The position numbers were made by a program, and so were the translations under genes. A DNA stretch of 64,000 nt from Dicaeum eximium (taxonomy: Eukaryota > Chordata > Aves > Passeriformes > Dicaeidae). The stretch is taken from contig VWZP01006004.1 of assembly GCA_013396995.1 (NCBI GenBank), positions 955,304 to 1,019,303 of the forward strand, written 5' to 3'. The notes beneath the pieces are model-generated. The model saw nothing but the letters and a program-made list of their open reading frames with translations. It did not search any database and was not told where the DNA came from. Of the stretch, positions 14,001 to 26,092 are shown in pieces; within the stretch, counting starts at the first letter, position 1; every line of letters begins with the position of its first letter.

Positions 14001-17000
14001 GGAAGGTGTGACTTAACAGAGCAGCTCAGGACCTTGTGAAGCCACCCCTTCCTCTGTTAGAGGACAGGGAAGGATGATTTCAAGAGTGAAGACCAAGGGG
14101 CTCATCAGGATAATTATTCCCACCCTGCCTCCTGTAAGAAACTCCCCTGAACTCTGCATGCTTGATGCTTGTAATAAAACTAACTTATATCACAGAGCTC
14201 TTGTAAGGAGTGAGCAATTAATGTTTTCAAGGTGCTTTTGGGACCTAAAGGCAAAAGGCACCTTATGGTCTTAAATTTCACTACCCCTGCTGCCCCAGGA
14301 TGAAAGTTTTACCTTAAAGATCCAATTTCTTCCCAGGAGTGGGAGTGAGGCAGTCTATTATTCAAGGATATCATCCTTATCTCTGTTGTAGTTGCCTTGT
14401 GGCCATGCAACATCACTCAATAATGCTGTCAAGTATTATCTTTTGCTTGTGCCAGCGTGCTAAGCAGTGATTTATTGCTTGAATACACATTGCTTTCATG
14501 AAAGTGATTTGTTGAAACAATAGTAAAGTGCTAAATAAATTATTCATTGCATGCTAATTTTTCACTTTTATATTCTGTAGTGAGCTCCAGAATAAACAAT
14601 CTGGGTGTTGTATAAATCCCATGTTTTTGGTTGTGTGTATCCCCCACTCCCAGTCTTTCCCCCAACATGGTTCTTTTCCCAAGGATCAATATCTTCAGCC
14701 TTTCTCACCCTGGTTGACCTTTGGGCTGTTTTTCCTCTTCATGCTTTCTTCAGATAGAGTTGGTTAAATTATGTTCAAGTAGAGTCTTGGACTACGGGTT
14801 TGGGAAAAACTCTGTGTGTTTGGAGTTCATGGGTATTTCTAAATCCTTTGGGAACTTCAGGGTCTTAACCAGAAAGGCACCACCATAAATAGAGCTTACA
14901 AAGTAGGATCCTAGTGGCTGACAGGCACATTTTCCTAAGTCTTTTCTTGCATATTCCCTCTTCTTCTGAGTGTTCTGTGCTGCTGTTTTTTAGCTGCCAC
15001 TGGCTATGCTGCAGTCCTGGTTTGCACATGAGATCAGGTGTCTGAGAAACTCCTCAGAAGCAAGTTTTTACTTGTAGATCTGCTGGCTTTCCTACTTCCC
15101 TTCAGAAATGGCTTCTCAGCACTTGAAATCTTTGTCCCTTGGCAAAGCCCGGAGCCTCTGGAATGTTTCTGAGTGTTTCAATAGCAAGCCAGGAGCAGGC
15201 CAGGCACAGAACAGCAAAGTGCTTTTCTCCACTTGACCCTTCCACCCTGTCTGGGTGTCCACTCCAAATCACTGGCAGTGGCTGCATATTTAAGCAAAAG
15301 CTGCTGGCTGGCAGTGAATATAATGGGCCATAAGAGAAGAATTTTCTTTCCAAGTAGTTTCGGGCTTTTCCCTCCTCTGGTCTTAATTCTGAAATAATCC
15401 CCTAAAGGCCTGTGTGGGTATTCAGTGAAATGTAGTCTTCTGTTTATTCATTTCCCTCTTGAAACAGGCACAGAACTCTCATCTTAATGGCTTTTAAGCA
15501 TCAATGCAATTATAGTGTGTAATCGATTCTCTCTATACCAGCTTTTGTCTTCTGAAATGAAACCCTGTCTCTTTCATAATTATTTGCCTTTGTATTAAAA
15601 CATTCCAAGATGACAGGATGTCTATTCTATTGTTTTTGTCCTCCTTCCCATCTTTCTTGCCTGATTCTGCTGCTGGAAGAAATTTGGTTATTACATTTTC
15701 TTAGAAACCTGAGTATCTCTGGTATTCTTCCTACAATAATTTACTTGCTAGATTTTCCTTTTGCTTGCTTTAATTTATTGGGTTTGTGTTTGGTTTTTTG
15801 GTTTAGTTAATCATGTTTGGAGCTGCTCAGAAATATTTCCATGAAGCAGATTCTTATTGAATGAAAGAGGAATTAGTGAAAAGGGATTTCAGTGTGGAAG
15901 AAAAAGGACCCAGAGCAAGGAATTAATTCTACTTTATAAGTTAATCAGCATGTCAGTGGCCAAGGTGTTTTTTCTGTAATGTGATAGGCCTAGGTTTGGG
16001 TCCTTTTCAAAGCCAAGAAAAGCAGTAACTCAGTGTCTTGACCTTTGGGCTTTAGCTATTACAGTCTCCTTCTCTCTGCTTTGGTGGTGGTAGTATTTTA
16101 AATTCTTTTCAGACTGTGGCAAATTTCTGTTTCATCCTGATGACAGGCATGAAGACTGTGGCTATCTTTAAAAGGTTTGAGGGAGAAAGATGCTGCATTT
16201 TGTCTCTCTTGATAATAATTTGTGTTGCTGTCTATTCTAAAAGTTGTCACTGTGCCAGGGACCCCTGTAAGTTGAGTATAATAGAAACTGCCATACATCT
16301 TGCTCTCCTGATTGAATTATACAAGATTACGAAAGGAAATACTGGTATCCATGTTTGGCAAACATTGAATTTCTGGCCTACAGGTGGTTTTTATAGGTTC
16401 CAAAAATAGGAATAACTATAATAAATTTATATAAATTCATGAGTCCTTAAGCTACATATGATAGCTGTAAGAACAAAAGAATTTATCGTATTCTCTGTTT
16501 AAATGTGGCTAAAATTGTATACCTGGGAAAACTTGCACAAACATTGCTACATACAGTTTTATTTAATTGACCTCAATGCACATTTTTTTTCCCCTGAACT
16601 TCTGTCCCCCCTTGAGCTTATGGTAAATTTTCAGTATCCACAAAATGCAGTGGGAAGGAGTTTCCCTACTCATATATGTAATATTTTTGACCTCCCAGGT
16701 TTGCTTGGTCCTGTATGCTGAAAAGTGGTGAATAATAAATTCAGTACATTCGTGACTTTACAGATGTCTTTCATATCTCCTTTGTCTCTTTCTTGGATTA
16801 ATAGTTGGAGTAATTTCTCACTAAAAAAAGGTCATTCCACATCTTTGATCATCCTTGATGGCTCTCTCCGATCCTTTTATTATTAGGCACAATAGTCGCA
16901 GTAGTTTTTGAATTAGGAAGAGTGTAATCTGCTGACTTATGGAAATTATTAAAGGGAAGAGCCACCCTCTACATGGACAATTTTTAATGCTTTCTCTCTA

Positions 17001-17354
17001 AACTTCTATCTCCTGTGCCACAGGTGGGATAGTGGGCAATATCGAGCCTTTTTTCTGTTTATTGATGGATGCAGAAAAATGAAGGGATTTTACCTTATGA
17101 GTTCTTTGTAACAGAGATTGGTGAAATGGAGGGTTGGTAGTTTAGCTGTAGAACTGTGTGGTTGTCCTCCTCTATCACTGCACCCCTGTTGATCTGCAGT
17201 CCATGTGGAAAGCAAATCACAAAAGTCTTCATGACTCCACAGTTTTTGCTACTTGAGTACTTGAGTCCCTGATACTGCTGGCTGGTATAGAATTGCTAAA
17301 AATAATGTGAAGAACAAGATTTGTATAAGTAATTTGCCCCAAATAATGAGTTCT

Positions 17355-17415
17355 CTCAAATTTGGGTGTTTTTTGTTGGTTTTTTGGGGGTTTTTTTTTC
17401 TTTGTTTGTTTTGGC
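17355..17415 (+). repeat. T/G-rich low-complexity tract
   Basis: Alternating T-runs and short G-runs, including TTTTTTGGGGG and TTTGTTTGTTTTGG. It resembles the tracts at 2610 and 62400. Confidence 0.75.
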
Positions 17416-18521
17416 TTTTCTATTCATGAGCAGTCTGTAAAATTCTCAGTTGTGAATTATTCAGGCTTATTTGTGAATTTATTTGGAAATATTTCCTCAC
17501 ATAGCTGTCTCACCAAACAATTAATTGAGAATATTCCTGTGTTCTCGTTGTGTTCCCCTTCATTTACAGTCCCAGGGTTGTGGGTGATATTGGGAAATTA
17601 GAGATGAGGAAGGGAACAGACAGGTGCCCAATTATTTCCAGTTTTTGAATGTGCAAACTCTCAAACACAACAGCCTGAGAATGATTGTTTATTGATTCAT
17701 AATGCATAGAAAAGCTTTGAGTCCTTTGGTTTCCTGCTCAATTATAGGAGACCAGCAAGCTCGTGAAAACTTAATTTAGTGCTTCTTTGTTATTGACTCT
17801 ACGTTCCTGTTAAGTAGGCGATGGAAGGGATCTCTGGAGTTTAATAAGGGATTCATGGATCACTGCACATTGAGGTGTACTTAAACTGTCTTGATTGTGC
17901 CTGCAGATTTGTCTCTCTCTTCCCAATTAGAAGGCAGCGTGACTGTTTCATCGGGAGAGTCTTGCAAATATAGTTACACCATTAAATCTAGCCACCATTT
18001 TTTACACAGCTGTATGTAAAATGTTACAATACTTTATTGAGCATCAGTCACATTGCAGGCTGCCTGTCTCTGTGTGAGGCAGTGCCTATGACTAAACCTT
18101 TTCAGCTGGTAACAGCAGAGCAGCCAAACTGCAGATGGGGTGTGTTGAGTTCCAGCTGCTCTGCATGTGTGGCATGCTCCTTGCACCAGTGGAAAGCACC
18201 ACAGGAGGAAACTGTGGCAGCTGCACTTTCCTCAAGCTGTGGCACATCCTGAAGATCAGCTCACAGTGCAGAGTGTGGAGATGGCAGGTGATTGAAAGTA
18301 GATGCTTTCTGCCATGCTACCAGTTCTGGTGCAGAACCACAGGTGAGTTCACTGAGACCCACCTCAGTTCTCTTGTGCTGGAAATAAATATGCTCTCAAG
18401 GCATAGTAGATAGCAGCTTGAGATGTTAAAATCCATGGTTCTGGATAAGGAGTCAGGACAGAATAGTGTCCCGAAGGTTTTTCTTGAGTTGCAAGAGCGG
18501 TGGGGTGCAGGGGAACCTTCC

Positions 18522-18535
18522 TTTTTTTTTTTTTT
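18522..18535 (+). repeat. T14 homopolymer run
   Basis: Fourteen consecutive T bases between CC and CCCTC. No gene-like sequence lies on either side that would make it the tail of a retrocopy. Confidence 0.9.
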
Positions 18536-21500
18536 CCCTCTTGGGATTTCAGTGGTCTAAAGGAGATGTCTGATCACCACATCAACAGTCCTCACAAGAA
18601 ACTGATTCAGAAAGCTGCTGTAAGTGGCTAGCCATCAAATACTAGAAATATTTTATCAAATATAAAATGTCCAAATGATTTCAACAAAATGTTGATGAGC
18701 AGTCTGTGCACAACTCGTGCTGAGAGCTGGTGGTGTACAGGAAGGTCAGGAAAGTAGACTAATAAATATGTGGTTTTTAGTGCTGTGGATTTTGCCAAGA
18801 CAGCTACAAACTTGACTGACATGCATGCAAAAATACATGTAAAGCATGAAAGTCTGAAAACATTAAAGCAGAGGTTTCGTTCTGGTTTTGCCTTCATAAG
18901 CAAAGTCTGTTGTGATTTGAAATCAACATTTAAATCCTGTCGGATTGAAGGCCCCTGTAGGGGCCATCTGAATGGCACAGCGTTAGTTCAGTCTAGAGGT
19001 AACATTGTAAAATTCAGGGCCCAAGAAGCGACAGTGAACACCTTTAGAAATTTGATGGTGGTGCTCTGTTTGAAAAAAATTCTACCACTACAAAGCCATG
19101 AAAGTGTTCATTATGAATTTAGACCCTGCTGTGCTGTAAGGTGGAAAGCACTGAGAGGACCTAGGGCTGGTGATGGGAATACCTCTGATAAAATGCATTG
19201 AGGATAAGAGCTCTGTTGGTGTAAAAGAGCTTGAGCTGAATTGTCACAGACCCCGTTGTGTAGTGGATCTTTAATAATGGTGATCAAACCTCAAACACAG
19301 AGATTGTTCTAGTCCATGTCCTTGCTTAGCTGAGCTTGAATGAGCATGGACATCTTTTGACACAGTACCGATGTAGCATTCCCAGGAATAAATTTGCCAT
19401 GGTCAGTGGGTACTGGGGAGTGCTACAGCTGCCTGACCCAGTGTGCAGAGAGTTCCTCAGTGCTGCTTTCTGTGGCAGTGTTGGCTGATTTGCTTTGAGG
19501 ACACACGTCATGACCCCAGACGAGCTACAGTGACACAGAGTGCAGCCTGTTCTTCCTTCCCAGTGAGTTATGAACGTGATCAGCAGCAGAGTGCAGACTT
19601 CCACTACCCTCCTGGCCAGCTAGTTCAGCACTGTTTGATGAGAGAATTTTTTTTGCCAGAGGAGAAAACCATTTAATTACGTTTGGGACTTGGGCTGTGG
19701 TAAAGGACAAAGTCTGGCCCATATCCTTAGGGAGCCTTGCTCCAAGTATTTACAGAGTAGTTGTAAACAGGGTCAAGACAAAGATCTAAGCCAGTTGTAA
19801 ACCTGGGTCAGAAGTGCGAGGAAGGGTACAGTGAGACAGCATGGATCACTTGGCCATAAGCCAAAGTAGATCTAGGAAAAGTTTAGCCATGTTTACCCTA
19901 GAATTTCTCCTGTGATGGCAAGGATCCTCCTAGGGCCTAATCGAGCAAGTTCACAGAGCAGTCTCTTCTGCCCAGCCACTGACTTGTGTTTTGAAACCTA
20001 TAGATGGTCCTTCACATCTCAAGTCTTAAACAGCAGTTACAGGTCAGGACTGATTAACAAAATATGTCTTTTTTTAAAATGTTCTTATGGTTTGAAGAAA
20101 ACCATGATGGTGTCCAAGGTGTGAATGTCTTGTCCTTCCCAGAACAGCCACTGGGAACTGATTTCCTTTGGGAGATGGTGAGCCAGGTTTAAGCACCTCT
20201 TTTGTCAGTCTGCCTTCCTAGGTGTCTTTCTCGCACTTCATGTGAGCAACTAAACCCATTTTTAGTGCTCTATCTCTTGGTAGGTGCACTCACTTTGGGA
20301 TGTGGTAAACACAGGATCAGATATCTTTTGCTCTGAGTTGTCAGTGCAGAAGTGATAAAGTTTTGTTTCTCCTTCTCTTTCCCACCTGCAATGGTAGAAT
20401 AATCCACTTCAAGTGCTGATCCTCATGAATAGCAGACTTTCTGAAGCCTTGTATTTCTATGCAAGAGGAAGGGTTATCTATATTCACAGCAGAGCTGGAA
20501 TAAGACTGGATTTCTAGTTCCTTTTCATTCTATTTCTAGTTTGCTTGTTTTTTTGCTTCTTGTTCTTGTTAGCTTGCATTGATTGGTATGTGGCAAAAAA
20601 GGGAGAAAAACACACAATCCCAGAAACCAAAAACAAGGCAAAAAATGAAGAAAAGGCGAGACATTGTTTTCATTTCATTACTGTGCTTCTTCACAGCCCC
20701 TATTCTGACATTTAGAACAACATAATATGCATGTCTCTGTTCATTAGGTTCCTCAGTACTACACAGTGACAGCCACAGGGGCGGGGGGAAAAAAGAAAAG
20801 GAAACAATCTTAAACATGAACTAACCTTTGCAGGCTAAATAACAAAGAAATGAGAACAGCAAAGAAGAAAAATGATTTCTGAAAAAGTAAATATATCCAA
20901 AATCATGGCCTTGCATAAGTTACTCAACTATTATTAAAAAAAAGGGAAAAAGAATAGTGACCTCTAGGGCAGAAAAAGCTAATTCTCTGCCCAATGATTT
21001 GTTTTGCACATATATGTTTGAGCAGATCTATTACCTGTATTTGAACCATAGTAAATGACACAAGGAGACTGCTGAAACCATGGATAATCTTAGATATTTG
21101 GAAGCTGATACAGATTGTCAAAAATTAAAAAGCTTCCAATAGAAGAAGCTCTTAGGTGTTTTTGAAATAGGGTACCTGTTCAAAGGCTAATAGTTCCTGC
21201 ACCAAGTGGAGATATCTAAGCTGTTAATCCAGAAACTGGTGCATGTGTCTGCCACAGCATGGTGTCAAATACAAATCTTTGTGTGTTAAATGCTAAGATT
21301 TTATCCTAAATTTACTAGGAAAGCAGGATATAGCAATATTGTTCAGGGTTCTTGATGTAGCTTGTCAGTGACTGACACACATGTCTGGATGGGTCCAGGG
21401 ATGCCTCTGCAGAAGGAGTGCTAGAAATATATCAAAAAGAATTGTGATGGAATGAAGCTGGCTTTCTTCCCCCTTCAGTTCCAAGACAGCTACAGATCTT

Positions 21501-21747
21501 TAAGATTGTGTGGGTTTTGCTGAAATTTATGGAGGAAGAAGAAAGAACAAAAGAGACATTTCAGCCCTCTGTAGGGGATATATTTTGACTTAGTCTAGTG
21601 GCACTTTTAATTTCTTTTTTTTTTTAATTTCATATTCTTTTTGGGATGTCAATTACAATTTTTCTCCCTTCAAATGATGAGATTAAAATTCTCAATGGAG
21701 TTTTCTTTTATGGCTATTTTAAGATTTGTAAATTTTCCTCACTTGGG

Positions 21748-22199
21748 AAAAAGTAAAAATCTGAGTATTTTATGAAAAATAATTCTCTGCCTATTTAGCA
21801 CCAGTAATTACACACTCCTGATCTTAGTATTCCATAAAATTAGCCTGATTCTAATTCTGGGATTTTACAGTTTCTTGTATGATCTTCCTCAAGAGTACAT
21901 CAGCCAGGGGCAAGGAATAGGGATAAAATCACACTGCTTTTCCTGTTTATTCTTCCCAATTTCTATGTTTGCTCTCTTCAGGTCTGCTTCTAAAACCACC
22001 AGATGTCAAAATATTAATTGGGGGAAACATTGATTAGTCATTTATGTCTCTGGTAGCTCCGGCAAGCAGAGCAGGAGAGGGACAAGAGGAGAAAACAGGA
22101 CTTGGAAAGAGATATAAGGAAGTGTGCAGCTGCTTTGTAGGTCCCAGGGAGGCTCAAAGGCAGGGTATGTGTGACTCCCAGAGGATGTCTCCACACAGG
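21748..22199. repeat. Upstream copy (A) of a 0.45-kb direct repeat flanking the SORCS1 exon
   Basis: This block aligns along its whole length with 26093-26525 in the same orientation. Copy A has about 26 extra bases (the segment from TCCTGATCTTAG to CATAAAATT near 21816-21841) and lacks the short TTTCTT duplication of copy B. By eye there are roughly a dozen and a half substitutions. It is not a complete LTR or SINE that I recognise, and I see no target-site duplication. It may be a local duplication or two members of an unnamed dispersed family. Short open frames on both strands are shared by the two copies, which is simply the result of the repeat. Confidence 0.92.
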
Positions 22200-22309
22200 A
22201 GTGGAGTTCACTGCTCCTTTCGTTGGGTTTGTATTCAGCAAGGCTTTATGTGCACATCCCATCCCCTTCCTTGGTCTGCCCTCCTTGATTTTTGCTAAGT
22301 AGGGGATTT

Positions 22310-23000
22310 GCAGACCTGTCTAGAGGGTGCTGGAAGGGGTGGCAGTGACACAGCTCTGGATCTGGAGCAGACAGCTGCCCTGCTGCCATTGATAAGCATT
22401 CCTGGGAGGGTGGAGGTGGAAATGCAGGATTTGCAAAGCCCTGAGTGGCGTTAGCCTTGGTGAAGAACGTGTCCCCACCCTGGCTCTGGCTCCTGCCTTG
22501 GCTGGGACTTCCCACCTTGGCTCCCTCTTCAAAGAGGGACCTGCCAGGAGAGAGGAGAGCTCCTCCCTGCCAACACTGGGGTTTGGGAGCAGAGGGGTGT
22601 CCCTGTCAGGGTGCCCTGGGGAGCAGAGGGCAGTCATGGCTGTTGTGTGGGTTTCCCCATGAGCTGTACATGACTTGTGTTGGTGCAGATAGGAAATGCT
22701 TTGGGCAGCCTTGCTCCGTGCTGGGAGTGATTTAGGAGTTGTGCTTGGAAAGAGATGTCAGAGGTGTGTTCTCTGCCCCCTGCACTGCTCTTTCTGCTGT
22801 CTCATGTGCTGAGTGCATTGGAAAGAGACAATTCCCATTGTGGCTGTTTCAGGGCAGTCTGTGTGAAGGAGGTAGATGGGCTTTTGGCTTTGGAAAAGGC
22901 AGGGTGAGGTCTGTTCCTCCCCATGGGGCAATTCCTGTGCCATGCTGGTGCCAGCTGGCATTGGGCTGACGGGCACTGAACCTCCTACAGGCCTTTGTGC
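22310..23000. other. GC-richer patch, no recognised gene
   Basis: This stretch is visibly richer in G and C than its surroundings, with many CTGG, CCCTGC and GGGAG words. CpG pairs remain scarce, so it is not a CpG-island promoter. Overlapping open frames on both strands (up to about 105 codons) reflect the composition. It directly follows copy A of the direct repeat. I do not recognise a repeat family. Confidence 0.45.
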
Positions 23001-23534
23001 TCAGCCAAATTGGTTGAAGTTAACAATTTTATCAAGAGACCAGGGGGATTTTGTGTCTGTGAGCCTCATTTCTGAGGAAGCCAGGCTGAAAATAATAAGA
23101 GGTATATAGATCAGAGGTTTTGTCAGATAAGAGTTGGGTCTCTAATTTACTGTGGTTTTAATGGGATATGGAGGAAGATAAGATATATGGTGACCTGGCA
23201 GGGAGACATGCAAAATAAATTAGTAGTAATAGTAATGGTCTGGTAGTTTGTCCCAAATGTAGATCTTGTTAAAGAAGCCCATCATCTTGAAAGTCAGAAA
23301 TAAGTTTTTAAAGACACTAATGAAAGAGCAGGCTGAAATCTTTTGCTGCAAACTCTCTTTGCTAAAATTGCTTTCCTCCCCCTGGTAAGATAATTTTATT
23401 ATAGAAGTGCTTGTTTTGGCAAGAGGGAAAAGCTCTTTATCAAAACAGCTAATAAAAGTCATAAACTTGGAAACACTTCCATTCTGGCTAAACCTAAAAC
23501 TTTTCAGTGAAGTTATAGAAACATTGGTTGTTAG

Positions 23535-23735
23535 AGGTATTTGGAGGTCCACAGTTCAGCCTCTTACTCAAAGCAGTGTTATCACCAGCTGTAAATCAGG
23601 TCAGCCATGACTTTGTCTAGCCAGGTGTTAAAAACCTCCAAGGATGGAGGCTTTACAGATGTTCTTGGTAGTCTGTCCAGGTGTTGAACTATTATCCTTA
23701 TTGAGATTTTTCCTGATGCCCAGCCAGTCCACTGG
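23535..23735 (-). repeat. CR1 LINE 3'-region fragment, antisense
   Basis: The + strand reads as the reverse complement of the CR1 3' region. In order it has GGAGGTCCACAGTTCAGCC, a CCAGGTGTTAAAAACCTCCA block followed by AGGATGGAGGCTTTACAGAT, a CTGTCCAGGTGTTGAA block, and GATTTTTCCTGATGCCCAGCC. These are the familiar avian CR1 words (GGACCTCTGGAGATCATC, TTTTGAATATCTCCA, GGAGACTCCACAACC, CAGTGCTC, TTTTTCCTCATGTCC) in the same order, diverged. The fragment is severely 5'-truncated and non-coding. It lies about 460 bp upstream of the 24199 exon. Confidence 0.8.
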
Positions 23736-24168
23736 TGATCATTTGCTTGTGTCAAATCATCTGCTGCAACCACAAAGTGTTTGACTGGAGACAGCCAGTG
23801 GGTTATCTGTGCACCAGAGCTATGAAAAGGATCAGCAGCTTCAGTGTCTGTGAAACAGAGCAGAAAATAGTCACTATTTCTACTGCATACAAGATCTGTC
23901 TTGTATCCTGAAACTGTGTCTAGATCTGAGCTCAGTCCCACTGCACTCTCCCTCCTGGGCTTAGGGGAAGAACCTGTTGGCGATGTCAGGCAGAGGAACT
24001 GAACAAAAAAGGTCCAAAAAAGGCTCAAAATGGATCTCTGCAGATTCTTTCCATGTCAGTTTAGGCAATTGCTTTTAACAATTCATTCAATTATGTTAAG
24101 CACCCATTAAAGGAATCCTAAGCCCTCCCTGGGGTCATTGCAGTTCTGTGAGATTGTAATTGTTTGAG

Positions 24169-24198
24169 ACTAACCATGATTTCTTCTTTTGCCTTTAG
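24169..24198 (+). promoter_or_regulatory. SORCS1: Splice branch point and acceptor for the 24199 exon
   Basis: ACTAAC at 24169-24174 is a near-consensus branch site. Its likely branch A is at 24173, about 25 nt before the AG at 24197-24198. Between them lies a T/C-rich tract (TTTCTTCTTTTGCCTTT). This supports the exon start at 24199. Confidence 0.7.
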
Positions 24199-24266
24199 GT
24201 GATTCTAATTCTGACAAAGCTGTATGACTACAACCTGGGAAGCATCACAGAGAGCTCTCTTTGGAG
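24199..24266 (+). CDS. SORCS1: SORCS1 internal coding exon (probably exon 2), start of VPS10 domain
   Basis: This 68-bp exon belongs to a type I membrane sorting receptor of the VPS10P-domain family (sortilin, SORL1, SORCS1-3). In vertebrate neurons and endocrine cells SORCS1 traffics cargo such as neurexin, AMPA receptors and APP between Golgi, endosomes and plasma membrane. The exon reads in phase 0 as VILILTKLYDYNLGSITESS followed by LW and the first two bases of an Arg codon. This is the conserved first strand region of the SORCS VPS10 beta-propeller. It is preceded by a pyrimidine-rich acceptor ending in CCTTTAG and followed by AG|GTATGG. It joins in frame to the exon at 57743. The YDYNLGSIT wording favours SORCS1 over SORCS3, where I recall YDFNLGSVT; this paralog call is from memory. 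A direct repeat pair brackets the exon. Reading through the donor meets a TAA at 24286-24288. Confidence 0.9.
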
Positions 24267-26092
24267 GTATGGAGATAAATTGAGTTAATAATTACCACCT
24301 TGTGTAAATAGGAAAAGCCTGATATAATTCTTTTATTGAATTTAATTGGATTTCTTTAAAAGTGCTGGAAGGTTTCTAGCTAAACCTTCTCTCACTCCTG
24401 TTCTTTCATACTCAAGGACAAAAAAACTGAAGTCTCATTGTCTTGTTTCAGTCAGATAAGGTACTTCTCAGATAATATGTCTTTTGATTTCCCCTTTCCC
24501 ATCTTATGCAGACTGAAATCAGCCAATTGGTTTACTTTTGGGTCAACTGAACAGCCCAAAGTCCTTGTTCATAATGAAGGATCTCATGGCTGGTCTGCCC
24601 AAATGATCCTTATGAAAAGCCAGTGTTCCTGAGGCTGGGGAATACTTATGAGAGAGTGTTCAACATCTGCTGATTAGAACTGATGGGATTAGTACTAGAT
24701 AATTGATTTCCACTTGTGTGAACTTGACTGCTGGACCAATTTATAGGGAATGTTTTGATACTTTCATGATTTAAAAGCATATCATGCACTATGTGAACCA
24801 AAGGAAAGAGCTGGGCCAGCAACAATTTCTAAGGCAGTTACTGGGATTCAATGTGAGCAGATGGTGTCGGGTTTTATTTCTCTGAAAAATTAACCCAAGA
24901 GCTGTTTCCTCTTTCACGTGTCCCTAGTCCCTAGTCCCTTCCATGAGCTGAAAGGGGTTTTTTCTCATAGTTTCATCTGTGAAACTTTGGTGGGAAGCTT
25001 AGGAGTCTTGTATGCAGGTCACTGGTGAAGGTGGGTAGAAGAAAACTTTTGGTATTTAAAACTAAAACCTCTTGTTAGAATGAACTTGTTTTAATAAATT
25101 TATATAGGAAAGGATTTTTCTTTTCTAAGGGAGAATTTTGGGTCAGAAGTAGAACAAATAAACTTTTTGCTGAGGAGCTGAGTGGGTTTTTACAGAATGA
25201 TAGAGGAGGGAGTTGGCATGAAGTACTTTCTGAACTTGGGCTATTACTTCACCCACTGGCCTGAAAAAATAAAATTAAAACCGGAAGAAACACAGAACTT
25301 CTAAGATTTATTCTGAGCAGTAACAGGAATGCTCAAAAGTATTAGTATTTTGTGGGGTTGAATAAATGTTTTTTTCATGCTGTTATGGGGAATTAATCAG
25401 TCTTTTCATTTGATAGACCTTGCTGCCACAACTTGCTATTCCTTTGTCATTACTATGGTGTGTGCACACATAAAAGGTCTTTCAGGACTCTGGCTTTGGC
25501 AACATTTTTCTACAGGGAGTTTGTGCTAGATTGTTTAATTTCTCAATGGTTTTGGAAGAGAATATTCATAAACATGAAAAATATTTTCATTTTCTCTGAC
25601 TACCGTAAGTGGAAATACTCATGTCTCCTTTGTCAGTCATTGCAGAAGTTATGGCATTTCAGCATGCACAGGCACCTCCTTCCCCATTGCTGACAGTGCT
25701 GAGGATCTGCTTATGTGATGCAGGATTGTGTTGGGATACTATTTTCTGACTGAAACTAGGACAGCCACATCAGAGTGGAAAGCACAGCTCCTGATGAGAT
25801 GTATGAATGTGGCACAAAATTGTGCTGATGGCCTTACGCTCCTTTCTGTTTCTGCTTTCTGTGGAGCTTTCCACAATGGCATAAAATTCTGCCCTGATTA
25901 AGGAGGGAGGGACTGTGTGGATGTCACTGGGGGATGTAACAGACAGCTGGGATCTCAGCAGAGTTAGAGTGAGCCCTAGAGTGAGTGCTGAGCTCTTTTC
26001 CTGACCTCAGTCCTCATCTCAGAATGTGATTAACAGCATAAAAACAGCATCATTCCTCTAGTCTGGAATTCTGTTACCAAAAACTGTCTGAC

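Larger units (their letters stand above)
1..24198 (+). other. SORCS1: 3' part of the SORCS1 intron upstream of the first visible exon (probably intron 1)
   Basis: No coding exon could be supported here on either strand. The open frames are short, lack family resemblance and overlap each other on both strands, as expected by chance. The segment holds a MIR-like SINE near 300-460, G/T-rich simple tracts near 2110-2165, 2610-2720 and 17355-17415, a T14 run at 18522-18535, the upstream copy of a 0.45-kb direct repeat at 21748-22199, a GC-richer patch at about 22310-23000 and an antisense CR1 fragment at about 23535-23735. The rest is AT-rich unique sequence. Assignment as intron 1 rests on memory that exon 1 of SORCS genes encodes the signal peptide and propeptide and is followed by a very large intron. 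The 5' end of the intron lies outside the window. Confidence 0.75.

Noticed and set aside
18770..19201. 143-codon open frame as a protein-coding gene
   Set aside because: It has no recognised domain, shows no splice or promoter context, and overlaps a 116-codon antisense frame. The length is within chance for 64 kb on six frames. The block is kept only as a possible conserved element.
23582..24028. 148-codon minus-strand open frame
   Set aside because: Its 3' part runs through the antisense CR1 fragment and the translation resembles no CR1 protein domain; the matched part is the non-coding CR1 tail.
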